Made by a program: the position numbers and the translations under genes. This document shows, piece by piece, positions 53,778-63,647 of a stretch of 64,000 bases of DNA (position 1 is its first letter; each line of letters begins with the position of its first letter). Source of the stretch: Bacillota bacterium (GTDB lineage Bacteria > Bacillota > Clostridia > DSM-8532); the NCBI GenBank assembly GCA_023443745.1, contig JAEZTB010000048.1:248001-312000 (forward strand), in the 5' to 3' direction. A model generated the notes under the pieces. It made no database searches. It saw nothing but the letters and a program-made list of their open reading frames with translations, and was not told the DNA's origin.

Positions 53778-53804
53778 AAAAAAGGCTCTCCATTTTCGAG
53801 AGCC
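53778..53804 (-). terminator. Intrinsic terminator after tRNA-Val
   Basis: On the minus strand GGCTCTC, a seven-base loop, GAGAGCC and six T residues follow the tRNA by four bases. Confidence 0.88.
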
Positions 53805-53808
53805 ACTA

Positions 53809-53883
53809 TGGTGGGGAATGCCAGATTCGAACTGGCGACTTCTACCGTGTGAAGATAGCACTCTCCCGCTGAGTTAATCCCCC
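53809..53883 (-). tRNA. tRNA-Val (anticodon CAC)
   Basis: All arms fold: acceptor GGGGGAT/ATTCCCC (one G-T pair), D-arm ACTC..GAGT with GG in the loop, anticodon stem CTATC/GGTAG with loop TTCACAC (anticodon CAC, codon GUG), T-arm GCCAG-TTCGAAT-CTGGC, encoded ACCA at the 3' end. Confidence 0.95.
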
Positions 53884-54073
53884 ATCATTAATATGCTATA
53901 ACTGTTTGATACCTTTTGTCAAGATTTCTTGATATCCAATATCGTTATACTTTGACGTATATCTTTATTTGATAGCTGACATTTACTTAAAATATATTAT
54001 ATTATTTAAGTACATAAGTTTACCAATAGCCCTGCTTGTACTTATTAGTTGGATTACGAAAGGATACTGGAAT

Positions 54074-55232
54074 ATGTTTAACAGTCACTATCATAAAGAG
54101 CTGGATAAGCATGAGAAGCTCATAGACAGGAAAAACAAGATGAGCGAGCAATATCAAGGTGTCTTTGACCGATACATATACCCGGTGCTTACCAGGGATC
54201 ACATTCCCCTCTTCTGGCGATATGATTTGAACCCTGAGACTAACCCTTATTTTATGGAAAGGCTGGGTATTAACGCAGTCTTTAACGCCGGTGCCATCTA
54301 TTTGAATGGTAAATTCTATATCGTTGCCAGAGTCGAAGGAAATGACAGAAAATCCTTCTTTGCGGTTGCTGAAAGTGAGTGCGGAACAGAGGGTTTTAGA
54401 TTTTGGGATTATCCCGTAATGCTTCCCGATACTGAACCAAACGAGACCAATGTCTATGATATGCGTTTAACTCAACCTCTATGGCGTATTCTGCTCCGAA
54501 AGCTTGGACCCTAATTCACATAAAGGCGACCTCTCCTCAGCTGTGGCCGTGGCCGGTATTGTACGAACGAAGGATCTTAAAAACTGGGAGCGCCTGCCCA
54601 ATCTCAAAACAAAATCTCCTCAGCAGAGAAATGTGATCCTACATCCAGAATTTGTTGATGGAAAATATGCCTTCTATACAAGGCCTCAAGATGGTTTTAT
54701 TGAAACAGGCTCAGGTGGAGGTATCTGCTTTGGACTCTGCGACGACATCCTCAATCCGATTATTGAAACGGAAACTCTTATAAGCCCCCGCAAGTATCAT
54801 ACCATCACCGAAAGCAAGAACGGTGCCGGTGCTGTACCTATCAAAACCGAAAAGGGCTGGCTGCATATTGCTCATGGGGTCAGAAACACGGCAGCAGGTT
54901 TAAGGTATGTCATCTACCTTTTTGTTACCGATCTTGTGAACCCTGCAAAGCTCATAAATGAACCTTCCGGTTATCTTATTGCCCCTTTGGGATCGGAACG
55001 AGTGGGTGATGTCTCCAATGTTGTCTTTACCAATGGCGCCATAGTCTTAGATAGCGGTGAGGTGTTTATCTATTATGCCTCCTCGGATACCCGCCTGCAT
55101 GTGGCTACATCTACCATAGACAGATTGCTTGATTATGCTTTTAATACTCCTGAGGATCCCTTGCGGTCATCAGACTGTGTAAGGCAACGATGTGATCTCA
55201 TCAGAAAAAATCTAAAATATATGAATAGTTAA
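54074..55232 (+). pseudogene. Broken GH130 mannosyl-glycoside phosphorylase gene
   Basis: The first frame (from ATG 54074, AAAGGAT upstream) matches the N-terminal part of GH130 mannosylglucose phosphorylases (FDRYIYPVLTRDHIPLFWRYD, then GNDRKSFFAVAESE and NVYDMRLTQ) and then stops early after 54480. The second frame continues the same protein (YGVFCSES.. DPNSHKGDLSSAVAVAGI, RNVILHPEFVDGKYAFYTRP, YHTITESKNGAG, GSERVGDVSNVVFTNG). The join at about 54472-54480 lacks roughly 14 bases: the expected H-E-D-G-W-I after LTQ is missing. A natural frameshift deletion is likely; a sequencing error cannot be excluded. The intact enzyme would phosphorolyse mannosyl-glucose. Confidence 0.82.
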
Positions 55233-55264
55233 ATAGGAGGCTGATTTATCAGCCTCCTATTTAA
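55229..55264. terminator. Bidirectional terminator between GH130 remnant and GH30 operon
   Basis: TTAAATAGGAGGCTGA and TCAGCCTCCTATTTAA are perfect complements around TTTA, with A/T-rich ends working in both directions. It separates two convergent transcription units. Confidence 0.85.
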
Positions 55265-55297
55265 CTCTATACTATTAGCGAATACATCTTTCAAGAA

Positions 55298-57733
55298 TCA
55301 ATTTTTAATGAATTCAACATTATCCAGGCAGCTCCAATTGCCGGGATTTCCTTTTGTATAGAAAGCTATCGTACATTTATTATTCGTCACCTGAATATTT
55401 GTTATTTCTACTTGCACCCATGGTGTACTTACCGGAATCTGGACACTCATCTCAGACCCACCGAAATCAGTTGCTATAACTTTATTCTGTGTTTGTCCGC
55501 CTCCGGACTGAACCTTAGCCCGCAATGTATATGTCCCATTCGCTAAGCCATATACCGTCTGCCATGTATATGCATCGTGAGCTGCTGCAGAATAATGGAC
55601 GACATGGAAACGGCCGGATGCCGAATTGCTGTTTTTCTCAAGGTATGTGGATTCAGGATTTGCTCCATGAAAGCTCCACCCCTTTGGAGAAGCCACCTTG
55701 CTGCCGTCATCTTCAAAGCTGCCATTTATAATAAGGTTTGATCCCAGACTGGGGATACCATCGGTGTATCCAAGTGAGAAAGAAAGATCGTCAATGTAGT
55801 AGGTGCCTTTCCAGTAAAAGCCTACTCGGATTTCTTTAATATGTTGTCTGTCAAATCCATATTTGCCGCCTACCGGAACCCAAATACGCGTCCAGTTTCC
55901 ATAAACTGTTTTTTCATGACCCCAAGCAGAGGAGGTATTGTTGTTCTGGTCAACAAAGGTGACCTTCGCCGTACATCCGGATGGATTAACCATATCCTTT
56001 ATAGAAAATTGTAAATATTCATATCCGGATGCATCAATGGTTGTTCCTGCTTGAGGCCGAATGATTGCGCATTGATTGCTTTCGCCAGGATCTCCATTTG
56101 CGGTTGTTGTCAGGTTAACACAAGTTGTGCTGTTCAGGTTTGCAGTTCCGGCAGCAGACGAAGTGGAAGAGCTTGTACCTGCAGAGAAGTTCTGATTGCT
56201 CTCTAAATTGTTATACCAAATAGGCTGCAGTGCAGAGCTTGCTTGAGTGCCGCTCCATTTCATCGATACCATGGATTCAGCAGGGATTTGATAAGTAAAG
56301 GACTGGTTTCCCCATAACACTTTAATACTCTGTGCTGAGGCAATAAGGTTGGTTAAAACAAGCACTTTTGTTCCATCAGGGTTTTTGAATGCAACTGTTT
56401 CTATGTTATTATCCAAGCTTGTAGATTCAATTCGCACTGCACCTGGCTGAACAAATTTGCTGATATGACCAAGAGTATAGTAATCAACATTATATTCCCA
56501 GCTATTGGTGTTAGTATTGATAGTGACAAGTCCCCGATTTGTAGAGTCCTGATGCTGATTCACATCATAATAGTAATCTGGGCCGCCATTCTGATCGAGA
56601 GCAAGATTCCAATAGATGATGGATTTACACCAATTACGTGCGATGTTAATAGCGCAGGAGCTCTGATTGAGGAATGCCGTCCTCCATTTTGGGAACCCCC
56701 ACTCCCCACCAGAGCCCTCGGTAAACCAAAGGTCTTTGTTGGGAAATTCCTTACGGACCACCGACATGACTTCTTCGTCGCCTTCATACCAGTGCCAGGC
56801 AGAACCATCGGTTTTTGCCATGGCGTCCGTATCACTATAGAAATTAAACGGATACACGCCATCTTTATAATTGGTTGTCGTGTAGCTGTGGTCCCAGCAA
56901 AGGATCTTGGTATCCAGATTATTTGCACGTAAAGTGGGATATAAATAGTTTTTCACCAAATTTTGTGCTTCAGTATGGGACATTGGAAGTGCAGGCCAGT
57001 CGTAGCTCGCATGGTCAGGCTCGTTGGTCGGGGTGATTGCATAGATATCAATTCCCCGAGATTCATACGCTTGTATAAATTTCGTGATATAGTTCGCATA
57101 TGCCTGGTACTTATTTGTTTTCAGTGTTCCTTTTATACCATTGTACATTCCGAGCTCTGAGTTGTTCTGTTTCATCCAGCCCGGAGGGCTCCAGGAAGAT
57201 GCCATGACCTTGATACGTCCGGGCTCGACAGCCAATGCATCTTGCACGGTAGGGAAAATTGCGGCCAACTCAGGGGAAAAATCGAAATTGGGTAAGCTAT
57301 CAGCTTGCTCTGAAGGTGCAAAATTATACGGCGCAACACAATGGTCAGTAGCGCCGATGGGCTGGCGAAGCATACTTAACCCGATTCCATTTTCTTTATC
57401 AAAAAGCGCATTCATTAAAGATGACTTTTGAGCAGATGATAGCTTACTTTGATAAAGGTAAGCAGATGCTTCTGTAATAGAAGCCCCAAAACCATCCATC
57501 ACTTGATAGGTATTGTTTTCATCAACTGCGATCAAATTTGAGATTCGCGTTCCGTTATCATCATTAAATTGCAAGTTAGACTGTTTTTCAAGTCCCTTTA
57601 GCATCCCGGTATTAGTGGAATTCACCTGGGAAACCCATACTTCCACGGATGGACCAACTGCGATTGCTGTGATTGGAAAACCTGTCAATACCAAAGCAAC
57701 TGTTATAACACCTGCAATTATTTTTTTACGCAT
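55298..57733 (-). CDS. Secreted GH30 glycoside hydrolase with C-terminal carbohydrate-binding modules
   Basis: An 811-residue exported enzyme: signal peptide (1-25, ending ITAIA), GH30 barrel and side beta-domain (about 30-500) with acid/base Glu238 in PTNEP and nucleophile Glu339 in WFTEGSGG, then two beta-sandwich binding modules (about 500-660, and 660-811, the latter starting LIINGSFEDD as in CBM4/16-type modules). It attacks an outer polysaccharide so products can be imported by the linked ABC system. GH30 contains beta-1,6-glucanases, glucuronoxylanases and glucocerebrosidase-like enzymes; the target is not determined. Last gene of the minus-strand operon. Confidence 0.9.
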   Translation of the reverse strand: MRKKIIAGVITVALVLTGFPITAIAVGPSVEVWVSQVNSTNTGMLKGLEKQSNLQFNDDNGTRISNLIAVDENNTYQVMDGFGASITEASAYLYQSKLSSAQKSSLMNALFDKENGIGLSMLRQPIGATDHCVAPYNFAPSEQADSLPNFDFSPELAAIFPTVQDALAVEPGRIKVMASSWSPPGWMKQNNSELGMYNGIKGTLKTNKYQAYANYITKFIQAYESRGIDIYAITPTNEPDHASYDWPALPMSHTEAQNLVKNYLYPTLRANNLDTKILCWDHSYTTTNYKDGVYPFNFYSDTDAMAKTDGSAWHWYEGDEEVMSVVRKEFPNKDLWFTEGSGGEWGFPKWRTAFLNQSSCAINIARNWCKSIIYWNLALDQNGGPDYYYDVNQHQDSTNRGLVTINTNTNSWEYNVDYYTLGHISKFVQPGAVRIESTSLDNNIETVAFKNPDGTKVLVLTNLIASAQSIKVLWGNQSFTYQIPAESMVSMKWSGTQASSALQPIWYNNLESNQNFSAGTSSSTSSAAGTANLNSTTCVNLTTTANGDPGESNQCAIIRPQAGTTIDASGYEYLQFSIKDMVNPSGCTAKVTFVDQNNNTSSAWGHEKTVYGNWTRIWVPVGGKYGFDRQHIKEIRVGFYWKGTYYIDDLSFSLGYTDGIPSLGSNLIINGSFEDDGSKVASPKGWSFHGANPESTYLEKNSNSASGRFHVVHYSAAAHDAYTWQTVYGLANGTYTLRAKVQSGGGQTQNKVIATDFGGSEMSVQIPVSTPWVQVEITNIQVTNNKCTIAFYTKGNPGNWSCLDNVEFIKN

Positions 57734-57754
57734 TTTTGTTACCTCCCATCAAAA

Positions 57755-59098
57755 CTATTTGTTTATGATGACTGTACTGATTGACTCCTTTCTGATTGTA
57801 AGCTCCAAAAGCTGTTCACATAACCTGATTACAACGGTCAAGTCATTTGCTGTCCTGTTGAGCAGTACCACGGTTAGTGTTTCGTCAGCATTGTCAAAAG
57901 CTGTTACTTCGATGTCGGAGGTATATTTCGTTGATGCAATTCGTTTTGCGCCCGGTTTAATGTACTTGCTAAAGTGAGCGATGTAATAGTACGATAGTTT
58001 TTTGTATAGCTTCCCTTCTTTTGTGTCACAAATAATGGGTGCTTCACAATAATTGCCCGCATGGTTTGGACCCCCCTGCTCGTCCAAAACAATGTTCCAA
58101 TCAATAAAGGTGTTCATCCCTGCGTTAAAATTTCCAATCATATCATGGGCATACATTTGCGCATTCTGTAATTGCCGGCTTCTATCAAATCGGCTGTACT
58201 CAATGCATCCTTCAGAAAAGAGAAGCTTCTTATCCGGATATTTTTCGCGAACCAGTCGTAAGGCGTCAAAATGATCACCGCTATACCAGTGAAAAGCAAG
58301 GCCCTTAATCATAGCATCTGTCGTTTCATCGATCTCTGCTTTTGCCCGTTCAAAAATTCTCTCTTTGTTGTGATCCCAAATGTAGAGCTCAATTGAAGAA
58401 AGCCCCGATTTTTCTAATTGCGGCACAAGATAGTTCTGCAAAAAGTCTTTTTCCTCTGCAGGGGTAAAAATGCAGCTATCCCAGCTCTGAACTGCGTTTG
58501 GTTCGTTCTGCACCGAAAGCATTGTGACATTAATATCGCGCTTGCGGTATTCCTTTATGTATCTGCAAATATATTTCGCCCATGCCTCATAGTAGTTTTT
58601 CTTAAGCTTTCCACCTCCATTCTTGTTCCCGTTAGATTTCATGAAAGCCGGAGGAGACCAGGGAGAAAGCATTACGGGAAGATTCTCCCCTGCTGTCAAA
58701 TAAGCTGCTTTGATGTACGGAATAATGTTCTGTTCATCGTGCTTAAGGGTAAATGTAGAAAAATCCGTATCTTCCTTCTGCTCAACTGCGGAATAATTAC
58801 CGGAAGAAAAATCACAGCTGTCCAAATGCGTCCGAATCGCTTTGTAACCTATGCCATCCGGCCCGAAATAGCTTTGAATCACCTCATCAGCCAAATCCGT
58901 CGTTGCTTTGTTGAGTACCATTCCCACTGCTTCTGTAATAGCCCCGCCGAATGCTTCTACTGTCTGATAAGTCATTTCCGGGTATAAATTGATTAAGTTT
59001 AGCTCACGGTTTTTTTCGTCCGGGTAAAAGGCCCGCTCCTCAGTTATCTGCTCTACTGCTTCATTTTTAAAGAGTGTGGTGATAAATTTAGCCCGCAT
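57755..59098 (-). CDS. Cytoplasmic GH30 glycoside hydrolase
   Basis: A 447-residue GH30 enzyme with no signal peptide. YQTVEAFGGAITEA is the conserved GH30 start; LSPWSPPAFMKSNG is the barrel motif; acid/base is Glu199 in VQNEP and nucleophile Glu296 in FSEGC. It lies between the other two GH30 genes (18 to 22 bases apart). The lack of export suggests cleavage of imported oligosaccharides. It differs clearly from its neighbours, so it is probably not a recent copy. Confidence 0.88.
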   Translation of the reverse strand: MRAKFITTLFKNEAVEQITEERAFYPDEKNRELNLINLYPEMTYQTVEAFGGAITEAVGMVLNKATTDLADEVIQSYFGPDGIGYKAIRTHLDSCDFSSGNYSAVEQKEDTDFSTFTLKHDEQNIIPYIKAAYLTAGENLPVMLSPWSPPAFMKSNGNKNGGGKLKKNYYEAWAKYICRYIKEYRKRDINVTMLSVQNEPNAVQSWDSCIFTPAEEKDFLQNYLVPQLEKSGLSSIELYIWDHNKERIFERAKAEIDETTDAMIKGLAFHWYSGDHFDALRLVREKYPDKKLLFSEGCIEYSRFDRSRQLQNAQMYAHDMIGNFNAGMNTFIDWNIVLDEQGGPNHAGNYCEAPIICDTKEGKLYKKLSYYYIAHFSKYIKPGAKRIASTKYTSDIEVTAFDNADETLTVVLLNRTANDLTVVIRLCEQLLELTIRKESISTVIINK

Positions 59099-59115
59099 AA
59101 CGCACCTTATTTCCT

Positions 59116-60465
59116 TTATTTATTAAATACAATACTATTGACTGATTGTGGCTCCAAATCAAATTGATAGGTATCATTTTCGAGGGAAACAGTAAGGGAA
59201 TGCACTTTCTTAAAAGGATTGAAAGCCTCCAGTACAATTGAGCCGTCCGGATTTTTAAACAATAAGCTGTCTGCCGCAAAGGGTCCTTTTGCCCCAAGGC
59301 GAATGGCACCTCTTTTTATGGGAGAAGAAAAGTGCTTCATCACGTAGAAATCCGGATTATAAATTGGGGTCTGCTTATTGGGGTCAATTGTGACCATTGC
59401 ATTTTGAGGATCACCCCAAGTACTGCGGCCCAAAGGTTCCAGGATCATATTCCAATAGAGATAGCTTTCCGCGCCATTGCCTATGTAGTGCTTAAGCATC
59501 GTCCAAACATAGCGTGCATATTCCCATGTATTGTCACCGAAGCCACATTCGTTTTCAGACTGCATCAGCCTTATCCTCGGCCACCAGCTTTCAAAGGTTC
59601 GCTGGATAGCTATTTTGCCGCCCCATTGATAACTCACACCTGAAATGTACTGCAAAGCTTCTTTATCTGACAAAACGGTGTTGGCAAAATAGTCATAGTC
59701 TTCCGTAGCCCACTTATCAAAAATAAGACGGTTAAAGTCACAGCCGGGAGCATTGATTGTACCTAGCCAGATTTCTGTATTTAAGCCAGCTTTTCTAAAC
59801 ACCGGGCCCAAATAATCACGGATAAATTCACGCAGCTCCTCTCCCGTCCACATGCATGAAGGGAATTTTTGATTGGCTACCGGTTCGTTTTGCACATGAA
59901 TTTGCTCAATTTCAATTTCATGCTTTTCATAAGCTTGAATGAATTTTACAAAGTAGTTGGCATAGCAGGTTAAGTTCTCCTTCGTCCAAATAAGCTTACC
60001 CCAATTGTAAACAGGCGGGTTTTTCATCCATGTTGGAGGACTCCACGGCGATGCAAAGAGCTTAAGCTCTTCAGAATAGCTTTTCGCCCGCTTAATATAG
60101 GGAATAAGCAGCTTTTCATCTCGTGATATCGAGAAGTGCTCAAGAGCATAATCGTTTGGTGTTTCATCCAGACTGTACCAGTCTTCAGAATAATCATTGG
60201 CGCCAATGGGCATACGGCATAGGTTAAAATTACACCGTTCTTCTCCGGGCTGAAACAATTCCCTCAGCAAGGTTTCCTGCTGTTCCGAAGATAACCTTTG
60301 TAACGCCCTGTAGCCAAGCTCATTAAAACAGGCACCGAATCCAAGCATGGTTTGGTATTCTGACCCATCCAGCCATAAATCCGCATCTTTTACTACGCTT
60401 TCGTTACAGGATTTTTCCGCCCATTGTTGAGCTTCATTGGAATAACGCCATCTTACTTGTTTCAT
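59116..60465 (-). CDS. Cytoplasmic GH30 glycoside hydrolase
   Basis: About 449 residues, no signal peptide. EYQTMLGFGACFNELGY is the conserved GH30 start; FASPWSPPTWMK, acid/base Glu194 in VQNEP and candidate nucleophile Glu304 in MQSENECG follow. ATG 60465 has GGGAGGACTT upstream; the longer upstream frame overlaps the permease gene. It is the first of three GH30 genes after the ABC permeases. Probable division of labour: this and 57755-59098 act inside the cell, the 55298-57733 enzyme outside. Confidence 0.88.
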   Translation of the reverse strand: MKQVRWRYSNEAQQWAEKSCNESVVKDADLWLDGSEYQTMLGFGACFNELGYRALQRLSSEQQETLLRELFQPGEERCNFNLCRMPIGANDYSEDWYSLDETPNDYALEHFSISRDEKLLIPYIKRAKSYSEELKLFASPWSPPTWMKNPPVYNWGKLIWTKENLTCYANYFVKFIQAYEKHEIEIEQIHVQNEPVANQKFPSCMWTGEELREFIRDYLGPVFRKAGLNTEIWLGTINAPGCDFNRLIFDKWATEDYDYFANTVLSDKEALQYISGVSYQWGGKIAIQRTFESWWPRIRLMQSENECGFGDNTWEYARYVWTMLKHYIGNGAESYLYWNMILEPLGRSTWGDPQNAMVTIDPNKQTPIYNPDFYVMKHFSSPIKRGAIRLGAKGPFAADSLLFKNPDGSIVLEAFNPFKKVHSLTVSLENDTYQFDLEPQSVNSIVFNK

Positions 60466-60475
60466 AAGTCCTCCC

Positions 60476-61306
60476 TCACTTCTCAGCGCCCACCGTAAGG
60501 CCATTGATGATATATTTTGAACAGAAGATATAGACAATGACGATTGGGATAATGGATATGGCAATTGCCAAATACATAGCGCCGTAATTGGTCATGTAAA
60601 CTCCCTTAATCATTGCAATCATGACCGGCATGGTGTATTTGTCGCTGTCACTCATAATAATCAGCGGTCCCATGTAGCTGTTCCAACAAGATACGAAATT
60701 GAAAATGCACATGGTTGAAACACCAGGGAGAATACAGGGAAGTATCAGCCGGTTAAATATTCTTAATTCTGAGCTTCCTTCTATGCGCGCGGCTTCTATC
60801 ATAGAATCAGGGATACTTTGTTTAATGATTCCCTGCAGGAAAAATACCGCCGTAGCATTTGCGATACCCGGCAGAATAAAGGGCAAATAGGAGTTCAGCA
60901 ATTTCAGCTTAAGATTGAGTTGAAAAAAGCCAATGATGCTCAACTGGCCCGGTATCATCATGGAAGCCAGTAATACTCCGAACAGGATATTCTTTCCGCG
61001 AAAGTTGAACTTGGCAAACCCATAACCCGTCATGGCTCCAAAATATCCTGTAAAGACAGTATAAGGAATGGCGATGATAAGACTGTTTGCAAAACCGCGC
61101 CAAATATTCACATGGCTTTGCATGGTAGCGTAATTTTCACCCAGATTATTGCCAATCAGCAAATTTAAGCGTGTTACAATATCAAAGCTGGAATGGGTGC
61201 TGTTCACCACAACCAGGTAAAAGGGTATGATGGAAAGCAGCAAAAGAAGAATAAGAAAGGTGTACATCACGGTGTCCAGAATGATCTTGTTTATTTTAAT
61301 CATCAT
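60476..61306 (-). CDS. Sugar ABC transporter permease (MalG-like)
   Basis: About 276 residues with six TM helices and EAA loop DSMIEAARIEGSSELRIFNRL. ATG 61306 has AAGGAAGTGC upstream and overlaps the end of the partner permease. Import channel for the GH30 substrate, downstream of its partner and upstream of the GH30 genes. Confidence 0.92.
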   Translation of the reverse strand: MMIKINKIILDTVMYTFLILLLLLSIIPFYLVVVNSTHSSFDIVTRLNLLIGNNLGENYATMQSHVNIWRGFANSLIIAIPYTVFTGYFGAMTGYGFAKFNFRGKNILFGVLLASMMIPGQLSIIGFFQLNLKLKLLNSYLPFILPGIANATAVFFLQGIIKQSIPDSMIEAARIEGSSELRIFNRLILPCILPGVSTMCIFNFVSCWNSYMGPLIIMSDSDKYTMPVMIAMIKGVYMTNYGAMYLAIAISIIPIVIVYIFCSKYIINGLTVGAEK

Positions 61307-62210
61307 ATGCACTTCCTTTCTTCTGCATAAAGCGGAAAGCAAATACGCTTAATACTGCTATAATAATGAACAAACCCACAGATATGGTTGAGGCATAACC
61401 CAAATTGTGACTTTTAAAGCCTTGATTATACATATACATGGAGGGAGTGAGAACAGCTTTTCTGGGATCACCGGAACCGTTTGTCAAGGTTGCCGGTACG
61501 TCAAAAAGCTGCATACCGCCTATAATTGATGTAATCATAATATAGATGAGCGTAGGCTGAATTAGAGGCATAGTAATACGCTTATATATCTGAAACTTAG
61601 TGGCTCCGTCCACCATGGCCGCCTCATATACGCTTTTTTCAATGGTAGTCATACCGGCCATTACGATGATGGTCGTGTAACCGAACCACATCCACCACTG
61701 AATATAAGAAACCAGTCCGGAGGTAAAGGCTTGACTGTTGAAAAAGCTAAAGGGTGCACCCTCCACGCCCAGAGAAATCATGATATAGTTGATCACCGAC
61801 TTGTCACCATTGAATAAAAGGTTGAACAATAAGCCCACAGAAGCCGACGTTATAAGATTGGGCAAGTAAAATGCAGCTCGAAAAAACGTCATGCCACGAA
61901 TTTTATTGAATGTAAAAAGAGCAGACAGAATCAATGCGGATAAGATCTGAGGAATGAAATTGAATATCCAAATGCGGAAAGTGTTCCAGACAGAAAGATA
62001 AAAGACCTTATCGGTAATGAGTCTCTTAAAATTTGCCCAACCTACGCTGCTCGCAGGCATCAGACCATCCCATTTTTGAAAACTCGTAATAAAAGTACTT
62101 ATAATTGGATAGAGCCCAAAAATCACAAAGATAATAAAAAACGGAGCAATAAACAGGTAGCCATACAGACCTTTATCAAATCTTCTACTCTTGAGCTTAA
62201 ACGATGTCAT
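61296..62210 (-). CDS. Sugar ABC transporter permease (MalF-like)
   Basis: About 304 residues with six TM helices and EAA loop SVYEAAMVDGATKFQIYKRI. ATG 62210 has GGAGGTTCC upstream; earlier ATGs in frame lack a site. It follows the binding-protein gene on the same strand. No ATPase is encoded nearby, as for the 44-45 kb importer, so a common MsmK-type ATPase is likely. Confidence 0.92.
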   Translation of the reverse strand: MTSFKLKSRRFDKGLYGYLFIAPFFIIFVIFGLYPIISTFITSFQKWDGLMPASSVGWANFKRLITDKVFYLSVWNTFRIWIFNFIPQILSALILSALFTFNKIRGMTFFRAAFYLPNLITSASVGLLFNLLFNGDKSVINYIMISLGVEGAPFSFFNSQAFTSGLVSYIQWWMWFGYTTIIVMAGMTTIEKSVYEAAMVDGATKFQIYKRITMPLIQPTLIYIMITSIIGGMQLFDVPATLTNGSGDPRKAVLTPSMYMYNQGFKSHNLGYASTISVGLFIIIAVLSVFAFRFMQKKGSAYDD

Positions 62211-62288
62211 AAGGAACCTCCGTGCAATAATTACCCTGGTTTTTGGAACAAAAGGCCAGCGGATGCTGATCCGCCGGCCCATCATCAT

Positions 62289-63626
62289 TTATTCGATAAC
62301 CAGATCGGGGTAAGCGGTTGCAACGTCTTCTTTAAACTGCTTGATTGCAGCATCTTTGTCCAAAGCACCGGTTGCATAGGCTTTTGTTGCCGACAGGAAA
62401 GCATTGTTGATTTGGCCGTCATAGCCCGTCATTAAGTTATTAGGAATTTTAGCCATTTGTTCATTATAGAACTGGAAGAGATTTTGTCCTGCAAGAACTT
62501 CCTCTCCTGCTCCTGTTGCCAATGCCTGGTCAGCAGATTTTAAGGAAACATACTCGCCATATTGGGCAGCATATGCTTTCTGTGCTTCGCTGTTACAGGT
62601 GACATATTCCATAAACGCCCAAGCCAGGTCTTTATTGGGGCTGTTTTTATAGATACCCAGCCATGTGCCGCCTTTAACATAAGGAGCCGGACCTTCGGCA
62701 AGACCCCACTGGCCTTTTGTTTTATTGGCAGCAGGCTTAACCACAAACTGGTAACCCCAGGTAGGAAGTACATAACAGAAGGTATCGTCGCTCTCCACCG
62801 CTGCTGTCCATTCCGGAGCCCATGGGTCAACATTAAGATCATATCCGCTCTTAGAAATGGTTTTTGCCATATCCATAAAACTGACCATAGATTCATCAAC
62901 AACAAGCTTGCCATCGACGACCCACGGCTGCTTGCGGTTAGAGAACTGCATGTTCATGATATCCTGCCAGCTGGCAAACATCTTAACTCCGCCATCCTTC
63001 AGCTTCTTTGCAGCTTCAAGCATCTTATCGTTGCTGGAGAGCAATTTACTGACTTCAGCAGGGTCATCGGTACCGAGATGTTTTTTTGCCAAATCACGAC
63101 GGTACATTACTGAGCCCGGAGAAGCCTGCCAGCTCAATGCACGGATCGCTCCGGAGGCATCGGTACCTACGCTTACGACATATTCCCACATATCGCCCAC
63201 GTATTTTTCAACTTTATAGGGTTCATTTCTCAGATCATCCCAGAATCCGGAATCGACCAGATATTTGACATAGTCGGACTCACCGGTATAAATATCCGGG
63301 GTGCCCTGACCGCTTGACAGTGTCGGGGTAAGCTTGGCAATAAAGTCTGAATTAGGTACAACCTCAATTTCAACCTTTATGTCAGGATATACTTTGTTAA
63401 AGCCCTCCACAAAGCGGCCTAACTCCTCCCCTGAGGACCACACCTTTATTGCACCGGAAAGGGTTTCTTTAGCAGGTTCTGTAGCAGGAGCGGGTGTATT
63501 GGATGATGCTGCCGGAGTTGACGGCGTATCCGTAGCAGATGGTGCAGCCGGAGCAGGTCCGCCGCAAGCTGCCAGTGAAACGACCAGAAGCAAACAAAGA
63601 AGTATGGAAGTTACCTTTTTTGTCAT
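62289..63626 (-). CDS. Extracellular solute-binding lipoprotein of a sugar ABC importer
   Basis: A 445-residue binding protein. Lipobox SLAAC (Cys21) follows the signal peptide; an Ala/Pro/Thr-rich spacer (to about 60) follows, then a family 1 binding fold with GQGTPDIYTGESDYVKYLVD and AWAFMEYVTCNSEAQKAYAA. It feeds the two permeases just downstream. Start has GGAGGAATTTT upstream. Confidence 0.92.
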   Translation of the reverse strand: MTKKVTSILLCLLLVVSLAACGGPAPAAPSATDTPSTPAASSNTPAPATEPAKETLSGAIKVWSSGEELGRFVEGFNKVYPDIKVEIEVVPNSDFIAKLTPTLSSGQGTPDIYTGESDYVKYLVDSGFWDDLRNEPYKVEKYVGDMWEYVVSVGTDASGAIRALSWQASPGSVMYRRDLAKKHLGTDDPAEVSKLLSSNDKMLEAAKKLKDGGVKMFASWQDIMNMQFSNRKQPWVVDGKLVVDESMVSFMDMAKTISKSGYDLNVDPWAPEWTAAVESDDTFCYVLPTWGYQFVVKPAANKTKGQWGLAEGPAPYVKGGTWLGIYKNSPNKDLAWAFMEYVTCNSEAQKAYAAQYGEYVSLKSADQALATGAGEEVLAGQNLFQFYNEQMAKIPNNLMTGYDGQINNAFLSATKAYATGALDKDAAIKQFKEDVATAYPDLVIE

Positions 63627-63647
63627 AAAAATTCCTCCTACCAGTTT

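Noticed and set aside
53969..54073. N-terminal TM extension of the GH130 frame.
   Set aside because: No ribosome binding site for it; family members begin without a TM, and the ATG at 54074 has a usable site.
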